NCBI RefSeq assembly: GCF_028583425.1
Contig: NC_072791.1
Coordinates: forward strand, 30,263,368 to 30,327,367
Direction: 5' to 3'
DNA: 64,000 bases
Source: Eublepharis macularius
Lineage: Eukaryota > Chordata > Lepidosauria > Squamata > Eublepharidae
The position numbers were made by a program, and so were the translations under genes. Positions 1-12,179 of this stretch are shown here, piece by piece; within the stretch, counting starts at the first letter, position 1; the number at the start of each line of letters is the position of its first letter. The notes under the pieces are model-generated. The model was not told where the DNA came from and ran no database searches. It saw only the letters and a list, made by a program, of their open reading frames with translations.

Positions 1-870
1 ACTTGAACTATATACTATGCATTGTATATACAATGTATGGTATATACTAAATATAACTAGGTTATAGAATGTTTTGCTTCTCTCTCCTCTTTAATATCTT
101 TTTATTGCTATATTTTAATGAGTAGATGAATTTCTTTATATACACAGGTCAATTTATTAAATTTAGAATATATAATTAATATTAAAATAGATTAACTATT
201 GAGCTAAAGAGCCAAACTAATAAGTTAATATACTAAATAGTATGAGGCTGAACATAAGGTTGAACATAAAATGCTTAAAGTTTCGCCTAATGCTGCTGAA
301 TCTTTAAAATATGTTATTAGATATTTTACCTAGTAGTATTATAGTATGAATAGGTGTTTATGGGGAAATTAGCTGCTTTTTTATATAATAGACCAATCTT
401 AGAATTTTAGAAAAAATAGAAAAACTTGTTTCTTTTGAATAGGTGGTAGTATTCTAAAGGAAACTAAAAATGCCTACTGTTCAAGTGGATTAATTTTAAA
501 GTCAGTATTTTAGAATGTTGAATAGAAAATGCTTGCTGAGTAGGAGAAATTTAAGAAAAATGAAGAATGGCCACTGTCGAAGTGGATCAATTGTAAAATC
601 AAAATTTTAGAATATTGAATAGAAAATGCTGAGTATATGCAAGTAATAAGACGGAGAGAAGAAATAGTCTCTAGTCATGTGTTATACCTTTTGCTTTTTA
701 TTTTCATGTAACTGATCTTCATTCTCTTTGTATTACTCTATGCACTGTTTCTCTCTCCTTTGTTGTTTACTACCTATAACCATGTTATATTGTGCATGGT
801 TTACTATTTTTATTGTTACTGTAATACTCTCTATTTCTCCTTTTAAATAAAATCATTTAAAAGCTTTTTA
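1..870. other. AT-rich segment, no gene seen
   Basis: The segment is strongly AT-rich and no convincing coding frame is visible. It holds an imperfect direct duplication of about 70 bp at a spacing of 97 bp (around 467-535 and 564-632); both copies share AAGTGGAT and the ending TTGAATAGAAAATGCT. The last 150 bases are pyrimidine-rich and end in an AATAAA-like A/T run near 845-872. That resembles a LINE 3' end, but I cannot name a family. Confidence 0.4.
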
Positions 871-1621
871 AAAAAAGATCTCCTGGGACTCTTTTTGGAG
901 ACCCGCTCATTTCCCTCATATGACTCCAAGGCCAACACTAGGCCTCCAAACATGAGAGAAATAGTCGTACTCGTTAAAGGAAACAACACCACTTGGCAGC
1001 TTTGCTTCCACCTAAGACCGAAACCTCCCACCTACCCCTACACACCCAAGTCTTGCATCTTCTTTGCCCTGATACATGAGCCAACCATTAGACGAGCCCT
1101 GTTTCCTAACAAAGGTTTCCTAACAAAGAGAAAATAAGCTCTATAATTAATCTTTCACAGTTAAGCAGTAGAGAGCTTTGCAGCCTCAGCAGCTCCTGGG
1201 GACCTTTGAGTGGGTGTGAAGGCCTCAAGACTTGCCCTAGGAACTATTCACCTAAGGCTGTGAGCTTAACCTGCTCCCCTGCGCTTGGAGCCCTTACATG
1301 GGATATTCACTATGAATCCCAGTCCCGTAATGGTAAGAATCTAGTCCTCTGCTCTTGCCTGGTGAGTCCTCTGCTCTTGCCTGGTTAGTCCTCTGCTCTT
1401 GCCTATGGCATTTTTTATCTGATCTTTCCTTCAAGGAGCTCAGGGCTGCATTCAATAAACTGCCTCTAGAATTTCTAGGCAACTGGCAGGAGAGTGGGAG
1501 GCAGGGAGACGTGTGTGTGTGTATGAGCAACGTCAGTTATGAGTATGACATTACTTCCAGGTAAAATATCCCATTCCATCTGTACATGACAATATACAAA
1601 GCTGTACATGTTTCACCTTTG

Positions 1622-1880
1622 AAGCTAAAATGACAAAACTGAGTCTATCGCACTTTGATCATATCATGAGAAGACAAGATTCTCTGGAAAAGCCAGTAAT
1701 GCTAGGAAAAGTGGAAGGCAGTAGGAAAGGAGGAAGACCTAAAATGAGATGGCTTGACTCAATAAAAGAAGCCACGTCCTCCCATTTGCAGGATCTGAGC
1801 AGGTCTGTTAATGATAGGACATTCTGTTTCATTCATAGGGTTGCCATAGGTAGATGACTTGACAGCACATAATACACATG
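1622..1880 (+). mobile_element. BovB (RTE) LINE 3' end
   Basis: The translation around 1630-1857 gives MRRQDSLEKPVMLGKVEGSR followed by GRPKMRWLDSI. This is the C-terminal tail of the BovB/RTE LINE protein. It is followed by the usual GTTGCCATAGG...GACTTGACAGCACATAA end. The copy is heavily 5'-truncated, with only the last ~250 bp present. A SINE that borrowed the BovB tail is the alternative, but the coding part favours the LINE. A second copy lies at 26945-27160. Confidence 0.8.
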
Positions 1881-2260
1881 CAGGGCTGGCGCGCCCATTG
1901 AGGCCAGGTAGGCGGTGGCCTCAGGGTGCGAGGGCACCGGAGAGGCGCTGGGAGGGGATGTCGGGGGCGGACGTGTGCGCTGTGGAGCTGGCGTGGCTGG
2001 CCTGCAGCTGCTGCAGCCAGCCAGCCCCATGCCACTGCCGCTGCCACATGCCCCCAGCTGGGCACAGCAGTCACGAGTCGCTGCCGGGGTGGCGTGCGGA
2101 CTGCAGAGCAGCCTCCACCTGCCACCCCAGCCATCCACCGGTGAATGCCTCCGGCTTGCGCTGTGTGATGATGTCATTGCGCGATGACATCATCACGCAG
2201 TCCATGCGCGTGCGCTTGGGGGGGTTGCCACAGGTGCCAGAAACCCTGGCGCCGGCAGTG
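1881..2260. mobile_element. Non-autonomous hAT-type element with 8-bp TSD
   Basis: The ends are CAGGGCTGGCGC on the left and GCGCCGGCAGTG on the right, an imperfect terminal inverted repeat of hAT type. An exact 8-bp duplication TACACATG flanks it at 1873-1880 and 2261-2268. The 380-bp interior is GC-rich and non-coding despite long chance frames. It contains a near-palindrome GATGATGTCAT...ATGACATCATC at about 2166-2195. The element sits in the AC-rich tail of the BovB copy, so it is younger than that copy. Confidence 0.85.
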
Positions 2261-2696
2261 TACACATGTTACACCAGAAGTGCTACAAGGTCCAACTGAG
2301 ACTTCAGCTTAGACATGGAAGAATCTCTGCTGTCAGTGCAGGTGTAGGCTGGTTGGAAAGGTGCTGATTCCGCCCCCCGCCCTTGACCTCAAGAGAACTA
2401 GCATGGAAATATGACCTGAATCAACAGAATGTCCCTCACGGACATCTTGCCATATCAGACCAAGGCTTCTTTTTTCAACATTCTGTTTGCAACACTAGCC
2501 AATCCAGTGACTCGGAGGGCATAAGCAGGGCATGAAAAACAATGACGTCGTCTTGCTCAGAGGTATAGTGCCCCTGCTCATGGAGGGCCCATTTCATTAT
2601 TGTGATTAATAAGCATTGAGATGCCTGTCCTTCGTGAGTCTCTCTCTCTTTTGAAAAGCCATCTAAGATAACTGTCATCATCATCACATCTTTATG

Positions 2697-3150
2697 TTTA
2701 TTTTTATTTTACTTTATTCAGCTTGCACCCCACCCATTCCCGCAAGTGGGTTCAGGGCAGCTTACAACAAAAATATATAATTAAAGCATCATTACAGCAT
2801 AAAACCAATTTTACAGCTAAAACCCAGGTGCCTCTAAACAATACCAGTCTACTGCAAAACTACTATAAAACCACGAACACCACCATAACATAGGCCCAGG
2901 GTGGTTGCAGAGAGGGGCGTGGCCGTTAGAAAAGGGGACAACATGCTGGCTGTAAGTCAAAGGCCCAGTAGAACATCTCCATCTTGCAGGTCCTGCGGAA
3001 ATGTAAAAGGTCCCACAGGGCCCAGATCTCCATTGGGAGAGCCTTCCACCAGGCTGGGGCCAGGGCAGAGACTTTTAGTGTATGAACGAGTACAGTGTCC
3101 TGTCTTCCTCCTGTAAAAGGTTGAAAGTTGGACGTAACTTCTGGATCTGC
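2697..3150 (-). mobile_element. L2 LINE 3' end
   Basis: The left end is T/A-rich, followed by a CACCCCACCCATTCCCGCAAGTGGG-like stretch. After a gap comes CATCTCCATCTTGCAGG and CCCACAGGGCCCAG, text also present in the larger L2 copy at 18273-19445 and in a scrap at 42060-42130. Orientation is minus. No protein-coding part remains. Confidence 0.65.
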
Positions 3151-3159
3151 AAGCAATGC

Positions 3160-5620
3160 TATTTAGTAGACAGCAGCCAGACAGCTGGTGCCCATTGCAG
3201 AAATGCTGTCTATTGTGATTTTCCATAGATGCCTGGCACTTACCTTTCCCAAGGCCCCTTGGAACACTGAAAGGGTTTTCCCCCCTCCTTTGCTTAAATT
3301 GCTTCCACATTTCTATGGCGAATCTCAGTGAGGTAACATTTCCATTTATCATTCCAATCGCTAAAACCAGAACCTCAAATCTAAATGAGAGGGGAAAGTA
3401 TCTCTAAACAAAATGTTGCCTAGACTCTCTTTGAGTGTATCACTGCTCCCCATAGAAAACAGACTTTGTTTATGATGGCATAGTTCTGCTCTTTATCTGT
3501 AACTATTCGTACATTCTGGCTTCCTTCCCCCCTTCCCCTACACACACTTCCCCAAATCCACGTTTCCGCTTTAGCCTCAGGGTTTGGAAACATCACTGGA
3601 TTCTCTTTTCAGTTCTCATTCAAAAATGCACATTCCATACTTTCAGAAAAGCAAACTTGCTGTGACCAAAGCACATGTTCTGGGGACCAAATACGTATTG
3701 CCAATTTGTCTTTCTAATTTGCTGTTCTTCCACAAAATGTGTTATTTATGGTGTTCCTGCAAGACAGAAAGTTTTAACAACACACAACACCACAGACCTT
3801 AACACACAGCACAGGCCTTTTCAATCTCTTTCCTAGGTGAAATTTGTACAAGTACGGTTCTAAACGCCTAGTGACTTTGCTGTAAACCAATGATGGAGTG
3901 TCTCCCCTGAGTGCTGCTGCACAATGAAACCAGGACCAACAACTAGTCTTGTTCTCCAGCCCCCCCCCTAAATGTTGCCTAGAATGTCTGCAAAAACAAC
4001 CTGCTTCAGAGACTTATAGGTTAGCTCCACAGAGTTCATAATAACCAAGGAGAATAGCAGGGGAGGGGAGACCCAGCATCATTACTTTGTTCTGCAATTA
4101 ACAATGGCATACAAATGCCAGAGAAATGTGCTATTTAAATCAGAAAGTTAAAAAATGATCAGGCCAAGCCTAGACTATACATTAAATGGATTGGGACAAA
4201 CCTCGACGAATTCACATTTAATGTGTGATCCAGTACTACTCACCTTAAAAACAGTGTGTACATGTGTGTGTGTGTGGGGAGGGGGGAATCAGCTCTCAAG
4301 AACACATCTGGCAGCACAAGAGGCTTCACTATTCCTTCCTTTGCTTTTGCTCGCAGAAAAGGGCCTGGGAGGTGACCTGTTTGTCTCGCTGCCAGTTCCA
4401 TGTGTCTGCCCACCCGATTTCCCTGCCCCATACATGCTCATTATTTTTAGGTGAGTGCTAGGCCACGAATTAAACACGAGTTGGGTTGGGGTTTTCCCTC
4501 AACCCAACTCATGTTTAACGTATCATCTGATCAGACCCTTACTTGCCCCAAAGGGTCGGAGCAGAAAACACTGTCACTAAGAGCTGTGACTCTGACAACA
4601 GCCAGAGCTGAACCAGTTGTTTATAAGGGTGAATGCCTCCAGCTGTAGCCGTGGGCTGAAGTCCACTGGCAATTGCAACAGGACTTTGGTGCGGCCTCTT
4701 GCAAAGCCTCGTGGGGGAGCTTGATCTTCTAATGCCTGATGTTTCAACATCTTTGCACTGCTGTATACCATTTTGTAAAACTCTTACTCGTATTTTCCGT
4801 TTATACAATTTTATTTCCTATTTAAGGGGTGGCTTTTATTTGTATTAATTGTACTTTTTTGCCTTTGTGGTTCTATGGTGGCGGGCGGGCAGGGGGAGTG
4901 TCCCAGAGACCACAGAGTGGCTTGCATGTATTTCTCTCACTAGAGATGACAAGCTGTTTGTTACACTATCAATAGACATGACATCTCTTTTGGCAGCAAA
5001 GCCAATGCCACTCCTGCCAGCTGACATATAGCGCAAGCTGGTTTGCCAGAGGCTGTTGCCTCCCTCTTAATTAGAGCTCTGAGGAGCTGCTGCGGTTTCC
5101 ATGGGAAGGCACAGATTGATGTGCTCTCTGCAAACATGTGCACACTTAAGCCATGTTTAGGTTTGGCACACTTTAAGGAGGAACTCTCCATTTCATGAAG
5201 GGGGGAAAAAAAAAAACCTTTTTCCAGATTCCCACAGTTGTGAAGGTCAATCCAATACCACCAATCCAAGCTTCTCCGTTTCTTCCTCTGGCAGCCTCAC
5301 CGTCAATACTCTCTCATTTAGATTTTCTTGGTCTTTAAACCCCATTGATCATGGTCAACCACTTTCAAATTTCTTGCACTCTTCAAGACTTCTAGAATGG
5401 GTGGTCCTTACATCAAATTTGCAGGAATGTAAGCCTGTAAAGAAAGGGCTCCAGTGATGCTCTTAGCGCATGGCCTTAAGGAAGTTTAATCTGGCGCCAC
5501 AATCAGGAGAATCATAAAAGTTTTCCAAAGCAGGTACTTTATCTTAGCCTGATATAAAAGGCGATGGAGTCCCTAACTTAAGATGAGACCAGCCCATTTT
5601 TCAACCTACCATCACACTGT
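3160..5620. other. Intergenic stretch, no gene seen
   Basis: No frame here looks like a real exon. There is a short TG repeat near 4258-4277 and an inverted repeat at about 4471-4488 / 4500-4519 built on AACACGAGTTGGGTTG. The latter may be the end of a short fold-back element beginning near 4150. Confidence 0.4.
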
Positions 5621-5625
5621 CATTA

Positions 5626-5868
5626 ACAGTAACAACAACAACAACATTCGATTTATATACTGCCCGTCAGGATACTCAGAACACTTTACAAAGTATGTTA
5701 TTATTATCTTCACGACAATTACCCTGAGAGGTGGGTGGAGCTGAGAGAGCTCCTAGAAGCTGTGACTGACCCCAGGTCACCCAGCTGGCTTCAAGTGGAG
5801 GAGTGGGGAATCAAACCCTGTTCTCCAGATTAGAGTCCCGCGCTCTTAACAACTACACCAAACCTGAT
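5626..5868 (-). mobile_element. MIR-like tRNA-derived SINE
   Basis: Read on the minus strand it runs from GGTGTAGTTGTTAAGAGCGC through a box-B-like TTTGATTCCCCAC, CCAGCTGGGTGACC and GGTGGGTGGAGCTG. It continues to a LINE-type tail ATATAAATCGAATGTTGTTG. The same layout occurs at 45885-46115, 47741-53215 (split) and 53324-53576. Pol III box A/B remnants mark the tRNA head. Confidence 0.8.
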
Positions 5869-6246
5869 TTGCTGCAATTAGCAAGTATTAGTGTTTGTTA
5901 CTAAGCTGTGAAAAACTTCTGCTCATTTCATTGGATCTGCACAAGATTTTCTTCCCATGTTTCCCCTATTTTAAGCTGTTGGGGAAAGGTGAAGGGAAGC
6001 CAAAATATTCTACATCTAAATTGGGTTTTCTTTTGAGTTATCTTTCTGGATATTTGAACAGAACGTGCCATTTTCTCCAGATTCACAGCTATGGAACCGA
6101 TTCTCACTTTCTTGGTTACCTGATATTTGAGTGCTGGTGGGTTTTGCCCATACACATTTAATCCTTGCGAGCCCCGTGCATGCTTAGCTGAGCCCATGCT
6201 AATTTTCTGAAGTAGAAGAGTATGATAATGGCATTGCTATGTATTG

Positions 6247-7300
6247 TGTACTGAGCCTGGAGCTCAGAATGATTTCAGCCCAGAGTGATTCAGCTCAAAC
6301 AATATGCTTTATTGCCAACCAGAACAGACAGACATTCAGCAGAACAGAACCCCTCAATATATACATACAAACCCCGCCCCTGGTTTAACCATAAACCAAT
6401 AATAACGAACCTTCCTGGATACTATCATTTGCATGAACTATATATAATATAACATATTTACAAGAATGTGATTGGCCTTTATTTAAAACGGGCCGTTGGC
6501 TGCCTGCCAACTGAAACCTCCAATGAGAATCAGGGTCAGGGAAACCTAACTTTTATTCAAGCTAGGGCCAGTACATAACACCTCTCCCCCCTAAGCTTGG
6601 GACAACCCGTTGCAGACAAAGTCCCGTAAGTGACCCGTGGGGTTCCGAGTCCTTTGAGACCTACGTAACTCCCGGGGAGTTTCAGGCTCACTGGCTGGCA
6701 GCCGACCGTCTGTTGCGGGCTCCCTTCTCTCGGCAACAGATCTCTCATTGCTTCCAGCAGCTTCAGCTCTGCCCTCTATAGGTCGCAGGTTAGGATGGGT
6801 CCTTCCCAGGGGGACCCCTTGGCTCTCGGTTGCCACAGCTGAAACAGTCCGGTTGTCCACAGCAGCAGCAGGGGCAAGTCCCATACTTGGCTCCTGTTTG
6901 TGCTCCACCCATTACCATCAAAACTGGTCTATGTGCTGGTGGTAGACCTTGCCGGCGGAGTTGGCCACTTTGTAAGACACCGGCCCTGTGGGATGGGAGA
7001 TGGTTGCTAGGAACCACACAGGCCTGCTTCCGTAGCTCCGTGCATACACAAGGTCACCTTCCTGGAACCTCCGAGGTGCCTCAGAGGCCCCGGACTCTCT
7101 CTTGATGTCCGGGGCGAAGTCAGGGTGCAGGCGGTCAAGTAGCATTGTAAGCTGCCATCCCGTAAGCAGTCCAGTCGGGCTCCTACCGGTGATGGCTTGT
7201 GGAGTGATATGCTTCCTCCACCCGGCACTGACCCGATCCGGGCTGTTTTGGCCCCGATTGTGGCCGGTTTGGCCTGAATCAAGGCCTAAATGGCCCAAAA
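6247..7300 (-). mobile_element. Ty3/Gypsy LTR element remnant (pol 3' end plus LTR)
   Basis: The minus strand of about 6918-7298 encodes the C-terminal part of a Ty3/Gypsy integrase; recognisable text includes GDLVYARSYGSRPVWF and KVANSAGKVYHQHIDQ. The pol tail SQRTRNPTGHLRDFVCN follows at about 6600-6680. Next to it, about 6247-6583 has TG...CA borders and looks like the 3' LTR. Gag, protease, reverse transcriptase and the other LTR are absent. The copy is a broken fossil. Its still readable coding text suggests middle age. Confidence 0.75.
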
Positions 7301-7384
7301 TGTTTTAAAGTCAGGTGGGCGGGGCCACTTGACTTGGGGGAACTACTGGAACGGCGTTCTGGTGGGTTCCCCCTTGAAATGAAA

Positions 7385-7590
7385 CCTGTTTACTTCATTT
7401 ATACCCTTCATTTCTTCACAGTGGGATCCAAGCAGCCCCCCCTCTCCTGCATTTTATTCTTATAACTGCATTGTGATATAAGTTAGCCTGAGTGTGTGTG
7501 ACTGGCTCAAGGTCACCAAGTGAGCTTTCACCCCAGCGTGAGTTTGAACCTGTTTCCCACTTAGAATCTGAAATTCTAACCTTTATACAG
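7385..7590 (-). mobile_element. MIR-like SINE, diverged
   Basis: It reads TTTATACCCTTCATTTCTTC, then GTGTGTGACTGGCTCAAGG and AGTTTGAACCTGTTTCCCAC, ending in CTAACCTTTATACAGCAC. This is the minus-strand form of a second MIR-like SINE subfamily also present at 34014-34245 and, more decayed, at 28460-28665 and 10562-10890. Confidence 0.6.
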
Positions 7591-7894
7591 CACTGCTTAT
7601 CATGAGTTGGTTGCTATTGAACAGTATTAAGAAGCCAGGCCTCGGTGGATTATGCAAGTCGAGTGATACCACGTTGCCTAGAGGCTGTTGCCTGGCCCTG
7701 ATGAGTCCTTGCTCAAAGGCCAAAACAACACTGGAAAGGACTCTAGCCCTCTCCCTGCCTTTTGTTGACAGAAACCAAGACTTGAAGGCTAGTAATACTC
7801 TTGTGGTTGCCTAGCCACAGCCACTGAGAGTTTTTCTCTTAAACTTACAGTCACTGCTTCTATAATTTTGGAGGGTTTAAAATTACACAATTTT

Positions 7895-8884
7895 TTTTTT
7901 AGATTTCAGATTTTTCTGCAAAACTGGGACTTTTCTCAGATTAGTAGAAAGATCTGTATTATTGCCCCAGTCTCCAGATTTAAGTATCCACTGACGTGGC
8001 CACACTGAGAGTTAAATATATACAAACAGGGCCCGCAAACATTGCCGACAAGGAGGGGGGATTCCAGGGAGCCTTGCAAGGCTTCTGTCCCCTCTCTCAG
8101 TAGCACAGGGCCTTTCCCTTTTGTACCTCCCTTCTAAACACTAAAAGGGCCTGGGGAGGGAGGGGGGCCAAATGGGAAAGTTGTTTGAGATGGGGGTGGC
8201 AAAGTGGAAAGGTGTTTAGGACGAGGGTGTGATGGATATAGATATAGATGGATAAAGGGGAAAGTTTTTCGGAAGGTTCCCCCCACACTCTCTAACACCT
8301 TTTCCATTACCTCCCACCTCCCAGCCTTGGAGCTGCTCCTTACTGTGGCACCAGCCTCAGTGCAGCTAGTTCCAGCCATGCATGGCCTCACCACAGCTTG
8401 GAGATGTGGCACCCATGCTCTCCCAGCCTTGGGACAGCTCGTTCCAGACACGCACAACTTCAGTGTGGCTCACTGAGCCGGCGCCTGGGATCTTCCATCC
8501 TTGGCATGGCTTGTTGAGGCCACAGCAGGGCTCCTTACCATGGTAGCAGAGCTCTACCAGCCTCAGGACAGCTCACAGTGGAGCTGCCCAGGCTAGGGGC
8601 AGGGAAAGATGAGGGCTGGCACTCAGGTTGGCAACTCTGTGGTAAATTCTGTGGTAGCATTTCTTGCCTCTGCCCCAGTGCCTGCTGAGAATAGTTTGCT
8701 GTGCTTGCATAGTGAATTGTTCTCGGTTTTTCAGAGTTTTTGGAACCCTCGCCCCCTTTTTTCCCCTTCAGATTTTTTTGCAAACCCGGGGGGGGGGGTT
8801 CCCCAAATTTTGGAGGAAAATATCCCTTGTGTCAAGGTGGCCCCAATCCATGGATTTAAGTATCCGCAGATCAGGGGCACTTAG
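7895..8884 (+). repeat. Pair of diverged direct repeats around ~750 bp
   Basis: Segments near 7895-7998 and 8747-8884 share CAGATTTTTCTGCAAA-like text and the core GGATTTAAGTATCC in the same orientation. A third scrap with this core, inverted, lies near 31035-31055. The ~750 bp between them is unassigned, with a GATATA microsatellite near 8235. It could be an unrecognised element flanked by its own ends or two separate copies of one repeat. Confidence 0.35.
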
Positions 8885-10240
8885 TCATTGGTATATAAAA
8901 TATGATATTTTTACAAAGATGATTGTCATCAACTTTGGCCACATTTAATGAAGAGCACAATTTTCAATATATCTACATGCTTATGATGTAACACTTTGAA
9001 TCTTCTTTAATCTGGACACTCATACTTCTACAACTACTTAGTATAAATAAACACTTCCGAAAGGGGTGGTGGTGGTCTTTATCACTTTCAGTCAGCTTTG
9101 TATTAGCAATACCATCCATTTATTTAAGTCTACATTTCAAATTAATTTTCCCTGTTAAAATATTTTTAAACATGCTAGCTGGCTAAATGTAGAACAAGGA
9201 GCTCCTAAAAACCTCCGGCTGTTTCTTCCTGGATAGATCTTGTCTCTACCTATCTAATTCACGTTGTTTGGATTTAATTGTAATTTTTAACTATTTCTTT
9301 TGTTTATAATCAGTTGAAAGATTACAACAACTGAGGTGTGGATGGATAATTATTTATGCCTTCACAAGGGATTAAGTTTGATGAAAAGCTGTTCCCAAGC
9401 ATCAAGACATAGAAAGGTCATATAAACTAAATCACATGTCTCTTCAGCCCCACTGAAAGCCTAGTAAAACTAGTTCTCTTGTGGTTATGAGTCAGAACCT
9501 TTTGAGAAACTAGTTAGCCAACACAAAAGATGCTCTGCTCCCTTTGCCATTTCCAAAGGAAGTGAATGAGAGGTATTGCAGACAGCAAGAGAAAAACTGG
9601 ATCATATTGAATGCGCCGTAAGTAAAGTTCTCTTGGAATAGTGGCATTTGTGTTATGTTATATGAGAGATAATGACTTATCTGAAATGCAGGCTTCTTTA
9701 TACGTTGCTGACAAATCATAACAATTTTTGTAAGCTTGTGTAGGGTAACATGCTGATCATAAACACATTCTGAACAAAGTTAACTCTAGTAGACTTATTG
9801 ACTTCAATGAATTTAGATGCGCTCAGCTCCACTTAGGATGGCAGACAACCAGCTGCAAAGATGATAAAGTTTTTTTAAAAAAATGTAATTAAAAGTGTAA
9901 GATATAGGGACTATTTATTTGGAAACTGTCAAATTGTACAAAGGTACAGCGACAAAATGAGAAAACCAAAATGAGGGGGGAGTGAGACATGCACGGACTT
10001 GAAATTTTAAGAGAGGAAGAGCAAATGAAACACAAAAATATTTATTACAGTTGAATAGAGAATGTTTCAGTGGTGATTTCTGCAGCTGAGGTCAGAGGGA
10101 GTGTGGAAGTTCAGGGGCAAAAAGATGGAATGAGGATTTAGCTATTTGTCCCCCTCCCCCCCACCGCTGCCTGCCAGCTGATAGTTTAAAGGGATCTACC
10201 TCTTGCAAGGCAGGAAAGGCCCCTTTAAACTGCCAAATGC
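8885..10240. other. Intergenic stretch, no gene seen
   Basis: AT-rich sequence without a credible exon. A decayed copy of an interspersed repeat related to 30195-30300 may lie at about 9745-9845 (shared theme AGTAGACTTATTGACTTCAA). Nothing else could be assigned. Confidence 0.35.
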
Positions 10241-10252
10241 CCCTTTCCCTGC

Positions 10253-10394
10253 AGCTGCTAAATGGCCGGAAAGAGACATTTAAATCCCACGAACCACAAA
10301 CCACGAACTGGTTCGTAAACTGGACCCAGTTCATGCCAGTTTGTGATTCATAGTTCGTGGGGTTTAAATGCCCCTTTCCGGCCACTTAGCAGCT
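10253..10394. repeat. Inverted repeat with ~65-bp arms
   Basis: The left arm starts AGCTGCTAAATGGCCGGAAA and carries ATTTAAATCCCACGAAC. The right arm is its near-complement, GTTCGTGGGGTTTAAAT and TTTCCGGCCACTTAGCAGCT. The dyad lies near 10323. GTTCGTG motifs around it recur at 32655-33600, so it is probably part of the same non-autonomous DNA-element family. Confidence 0.6.
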
Positions 10395-10561
10395 CATGGT
10401 TCGGTTTTTTTTGTGGTTCGTGCCCACGTCTAGTTTTTAGCTACCATTTCGACAGTTTTACTGTTTTGGTGTTATTTTCTCTTTTTTTTCAACCAATGTT
10501 TTTAATTTTTTTAATTTGATTTATTGTTTTGGGGTTTTTATTTTATTGGTTGGTATTTCAT

Positions 10562-10890
10562 TTTATTTATTTATTTCATTATATTTATATGCTGCCTGCC
10601 TGGCATTATATTCAATATGGTTTATAATAAATGGTAGGCAGTCCCTGCCCTGAGCCTGCCCGTGTGGGGCGGGCAGAATAGAAATTGAAACAAACAAACA
10701 AACAAACATGCACAACACAAAAGGAAAAGAAGAGAGGGGAGAAAGCATACACATTGCTCCCCTCCTCCAATTTATCCCCAGAGCTACATTTAACTAGGTG
10801 ACAAAGTATGACTGGCTCAAGGTCAACTAGCAAACTTTTAGTTGAGCAGGATGTCCTCAGACCTACTCCAGTTCCCTAGCCACTATACCA
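10562..10890 (-). mobile_element. Decayed SINE with LINE-like tail
   Basis: ATTTATATGCTGCCTGCC opens it, a (CAAA)n run lies near 10690, and GACTGGCTCAAGGTCAACTAG followed by CCCTAGCCACTATACCACAC ends it. The layout matches the minus-strand MIR-like SINEs, but an insert or divergence in the middle makes the borders uncertain. Confidence 0.45.
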
Positions 10891-10902
10891 CACACAAAAT
10901 TT

Positions 10903-11335
10903 CATAGAATCATAGAATCATAGAGTTGGAAGGGGCCATACAGACCATCTAGTCCAACCCCCTGCCCAGTGCAGAATCGGCCTAAAGCATCTCTGACAAA
11001 TATTCATCTCAGCCTCTTCTTGAAAACTGCCAGTGAAGGGGAGCTCACCACATCCCTAGGCAGCTGATTCCACTTTTGAACTACTCTGACAGTGAAAAAG
11101 TTTTTCCTAATATCTAGCCGGTACCTTTGTGCATGTAGTTTTAGCCCATTGCTTCACGTCCTACCCTCTGCTGCCAACTGGAACAGCTCCTTGCCCTCCT
11201 CCAAATGACAGCCTTTCAAATATTTAAAGAGAGCAATCATGTCCCCCCTCAACCTCCTCTTCTCCAAACTAAACATTCCCAAGGCCCTCAGCCTTTCCTC
11301 GTAGGGCTCAGTCTCCAGACCCCTGACCGTTCATT
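10903..11335 (-). mobile_element. CR1 LINE 3' end
   Basis: The left border is a repeated ATAGAATCAT, the typical CR1 3' terminus seen from the minus strand. It is followed by GTTGGAAGGGGCCATACAGA. The remainder matches the CR1 copy at 55774-56200 in this window almost base for base, including CAACCTCCTCTTCTCC and TTCCTCGTAGGGCTCAGTC. It covers only the 3' part of the element. Confidence 0.9.
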
Positions 11336-11656
11336 TCCTGACCGTTCATTCCATAATAACCAGATGACATGATTCCTAGGAATGAGGGAACCAAATTACA
11401 GTTGGTGTAAGGCTGTCTGATGGAGCAGGACTTGCTGACTCACACACTGTAGATTACAAATGTCTGTAGAAGTCAAGTATGAATTGTGGCCTCTTTCCAA
11501 TTCCTGTACATGCCATGCTGCTTGTGCAGCCTGAGAAAATACTATTTGTGGAGAAGGGGCTTCAGTCTCTCCCCTCATGCTGTTTTCCTGACGTGAAATG
11601 GTCCCGGGAACGTGAATAGGTCAGCTGGGGAATCCTACATTACCGGGGTTATGTGT

Positions 11657-11905
11657 AGGGTTGCCAGGTCCCCTTACCCTCCTGGGGGTGGGGGTGAATG
11701 GCACTCACATTGTGTTTGCTCCTCATGCTTGTGCACTTCGCAGCAGGCCAATTTGCGCATGAAATAGGTGGGAAGTGATGTTGTCATGCTGCCCCAGGAG
11801 TGTGCCTGGAAGGCCCGTTTCCATGCCTCCCCCCCCCACTGGCCAGGTGAGTGGTGGCTGGGGGTGGAAGGTGGGAGTGGTGAATCCCCTGCCCCCACTG
11901 GAGGA
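11657..11905. mobile_element. AGGGTTGCCA-type short DNA element (partial)
   Basis: It starts AGGGTTGCCAGGTCCCC and carries GGAAGTGATG and CATGCTGCCCCAGGAG, themes shared with the members at 20929-21292 and 41659-42053. The right TGGCAACCCT end is not seen, so the copy is truncated or decayed. No coding capacity. Confidence 0.55.
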
Positions 11906-12179
11906 CATGGGATTCCTAGTTAGACGGGTTTTCCCAAAGGAACAAATAGTGCCTACTCAGGCGAGAATTTCAGGTCAGAAAAATGGGCACTGGATGCATG
12001 AGAATTGTGAAGTTCTCACAATTTATGTCTGTTATATAGGACAGGGACCTCAGACCCAACCTGTGTACTATGTAATGTGTGAATCTGCACACACCACCCT
12101 CCCTTCAATGCAGTAAACATAGTATCTTATTGATGTTGGGAGCCACCCCAAACATTTTATGAAGAGTGCAGTCAATAAA

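Noticed and set aside
1829-2299. Several overlapping long reading frames on both strands rich in Ala, Pro and His
   Set aside because: They lie in a GC-rich 380-bp hAT-type element bounded by an 8-bp duplication; frames are open on both strands by base composition.
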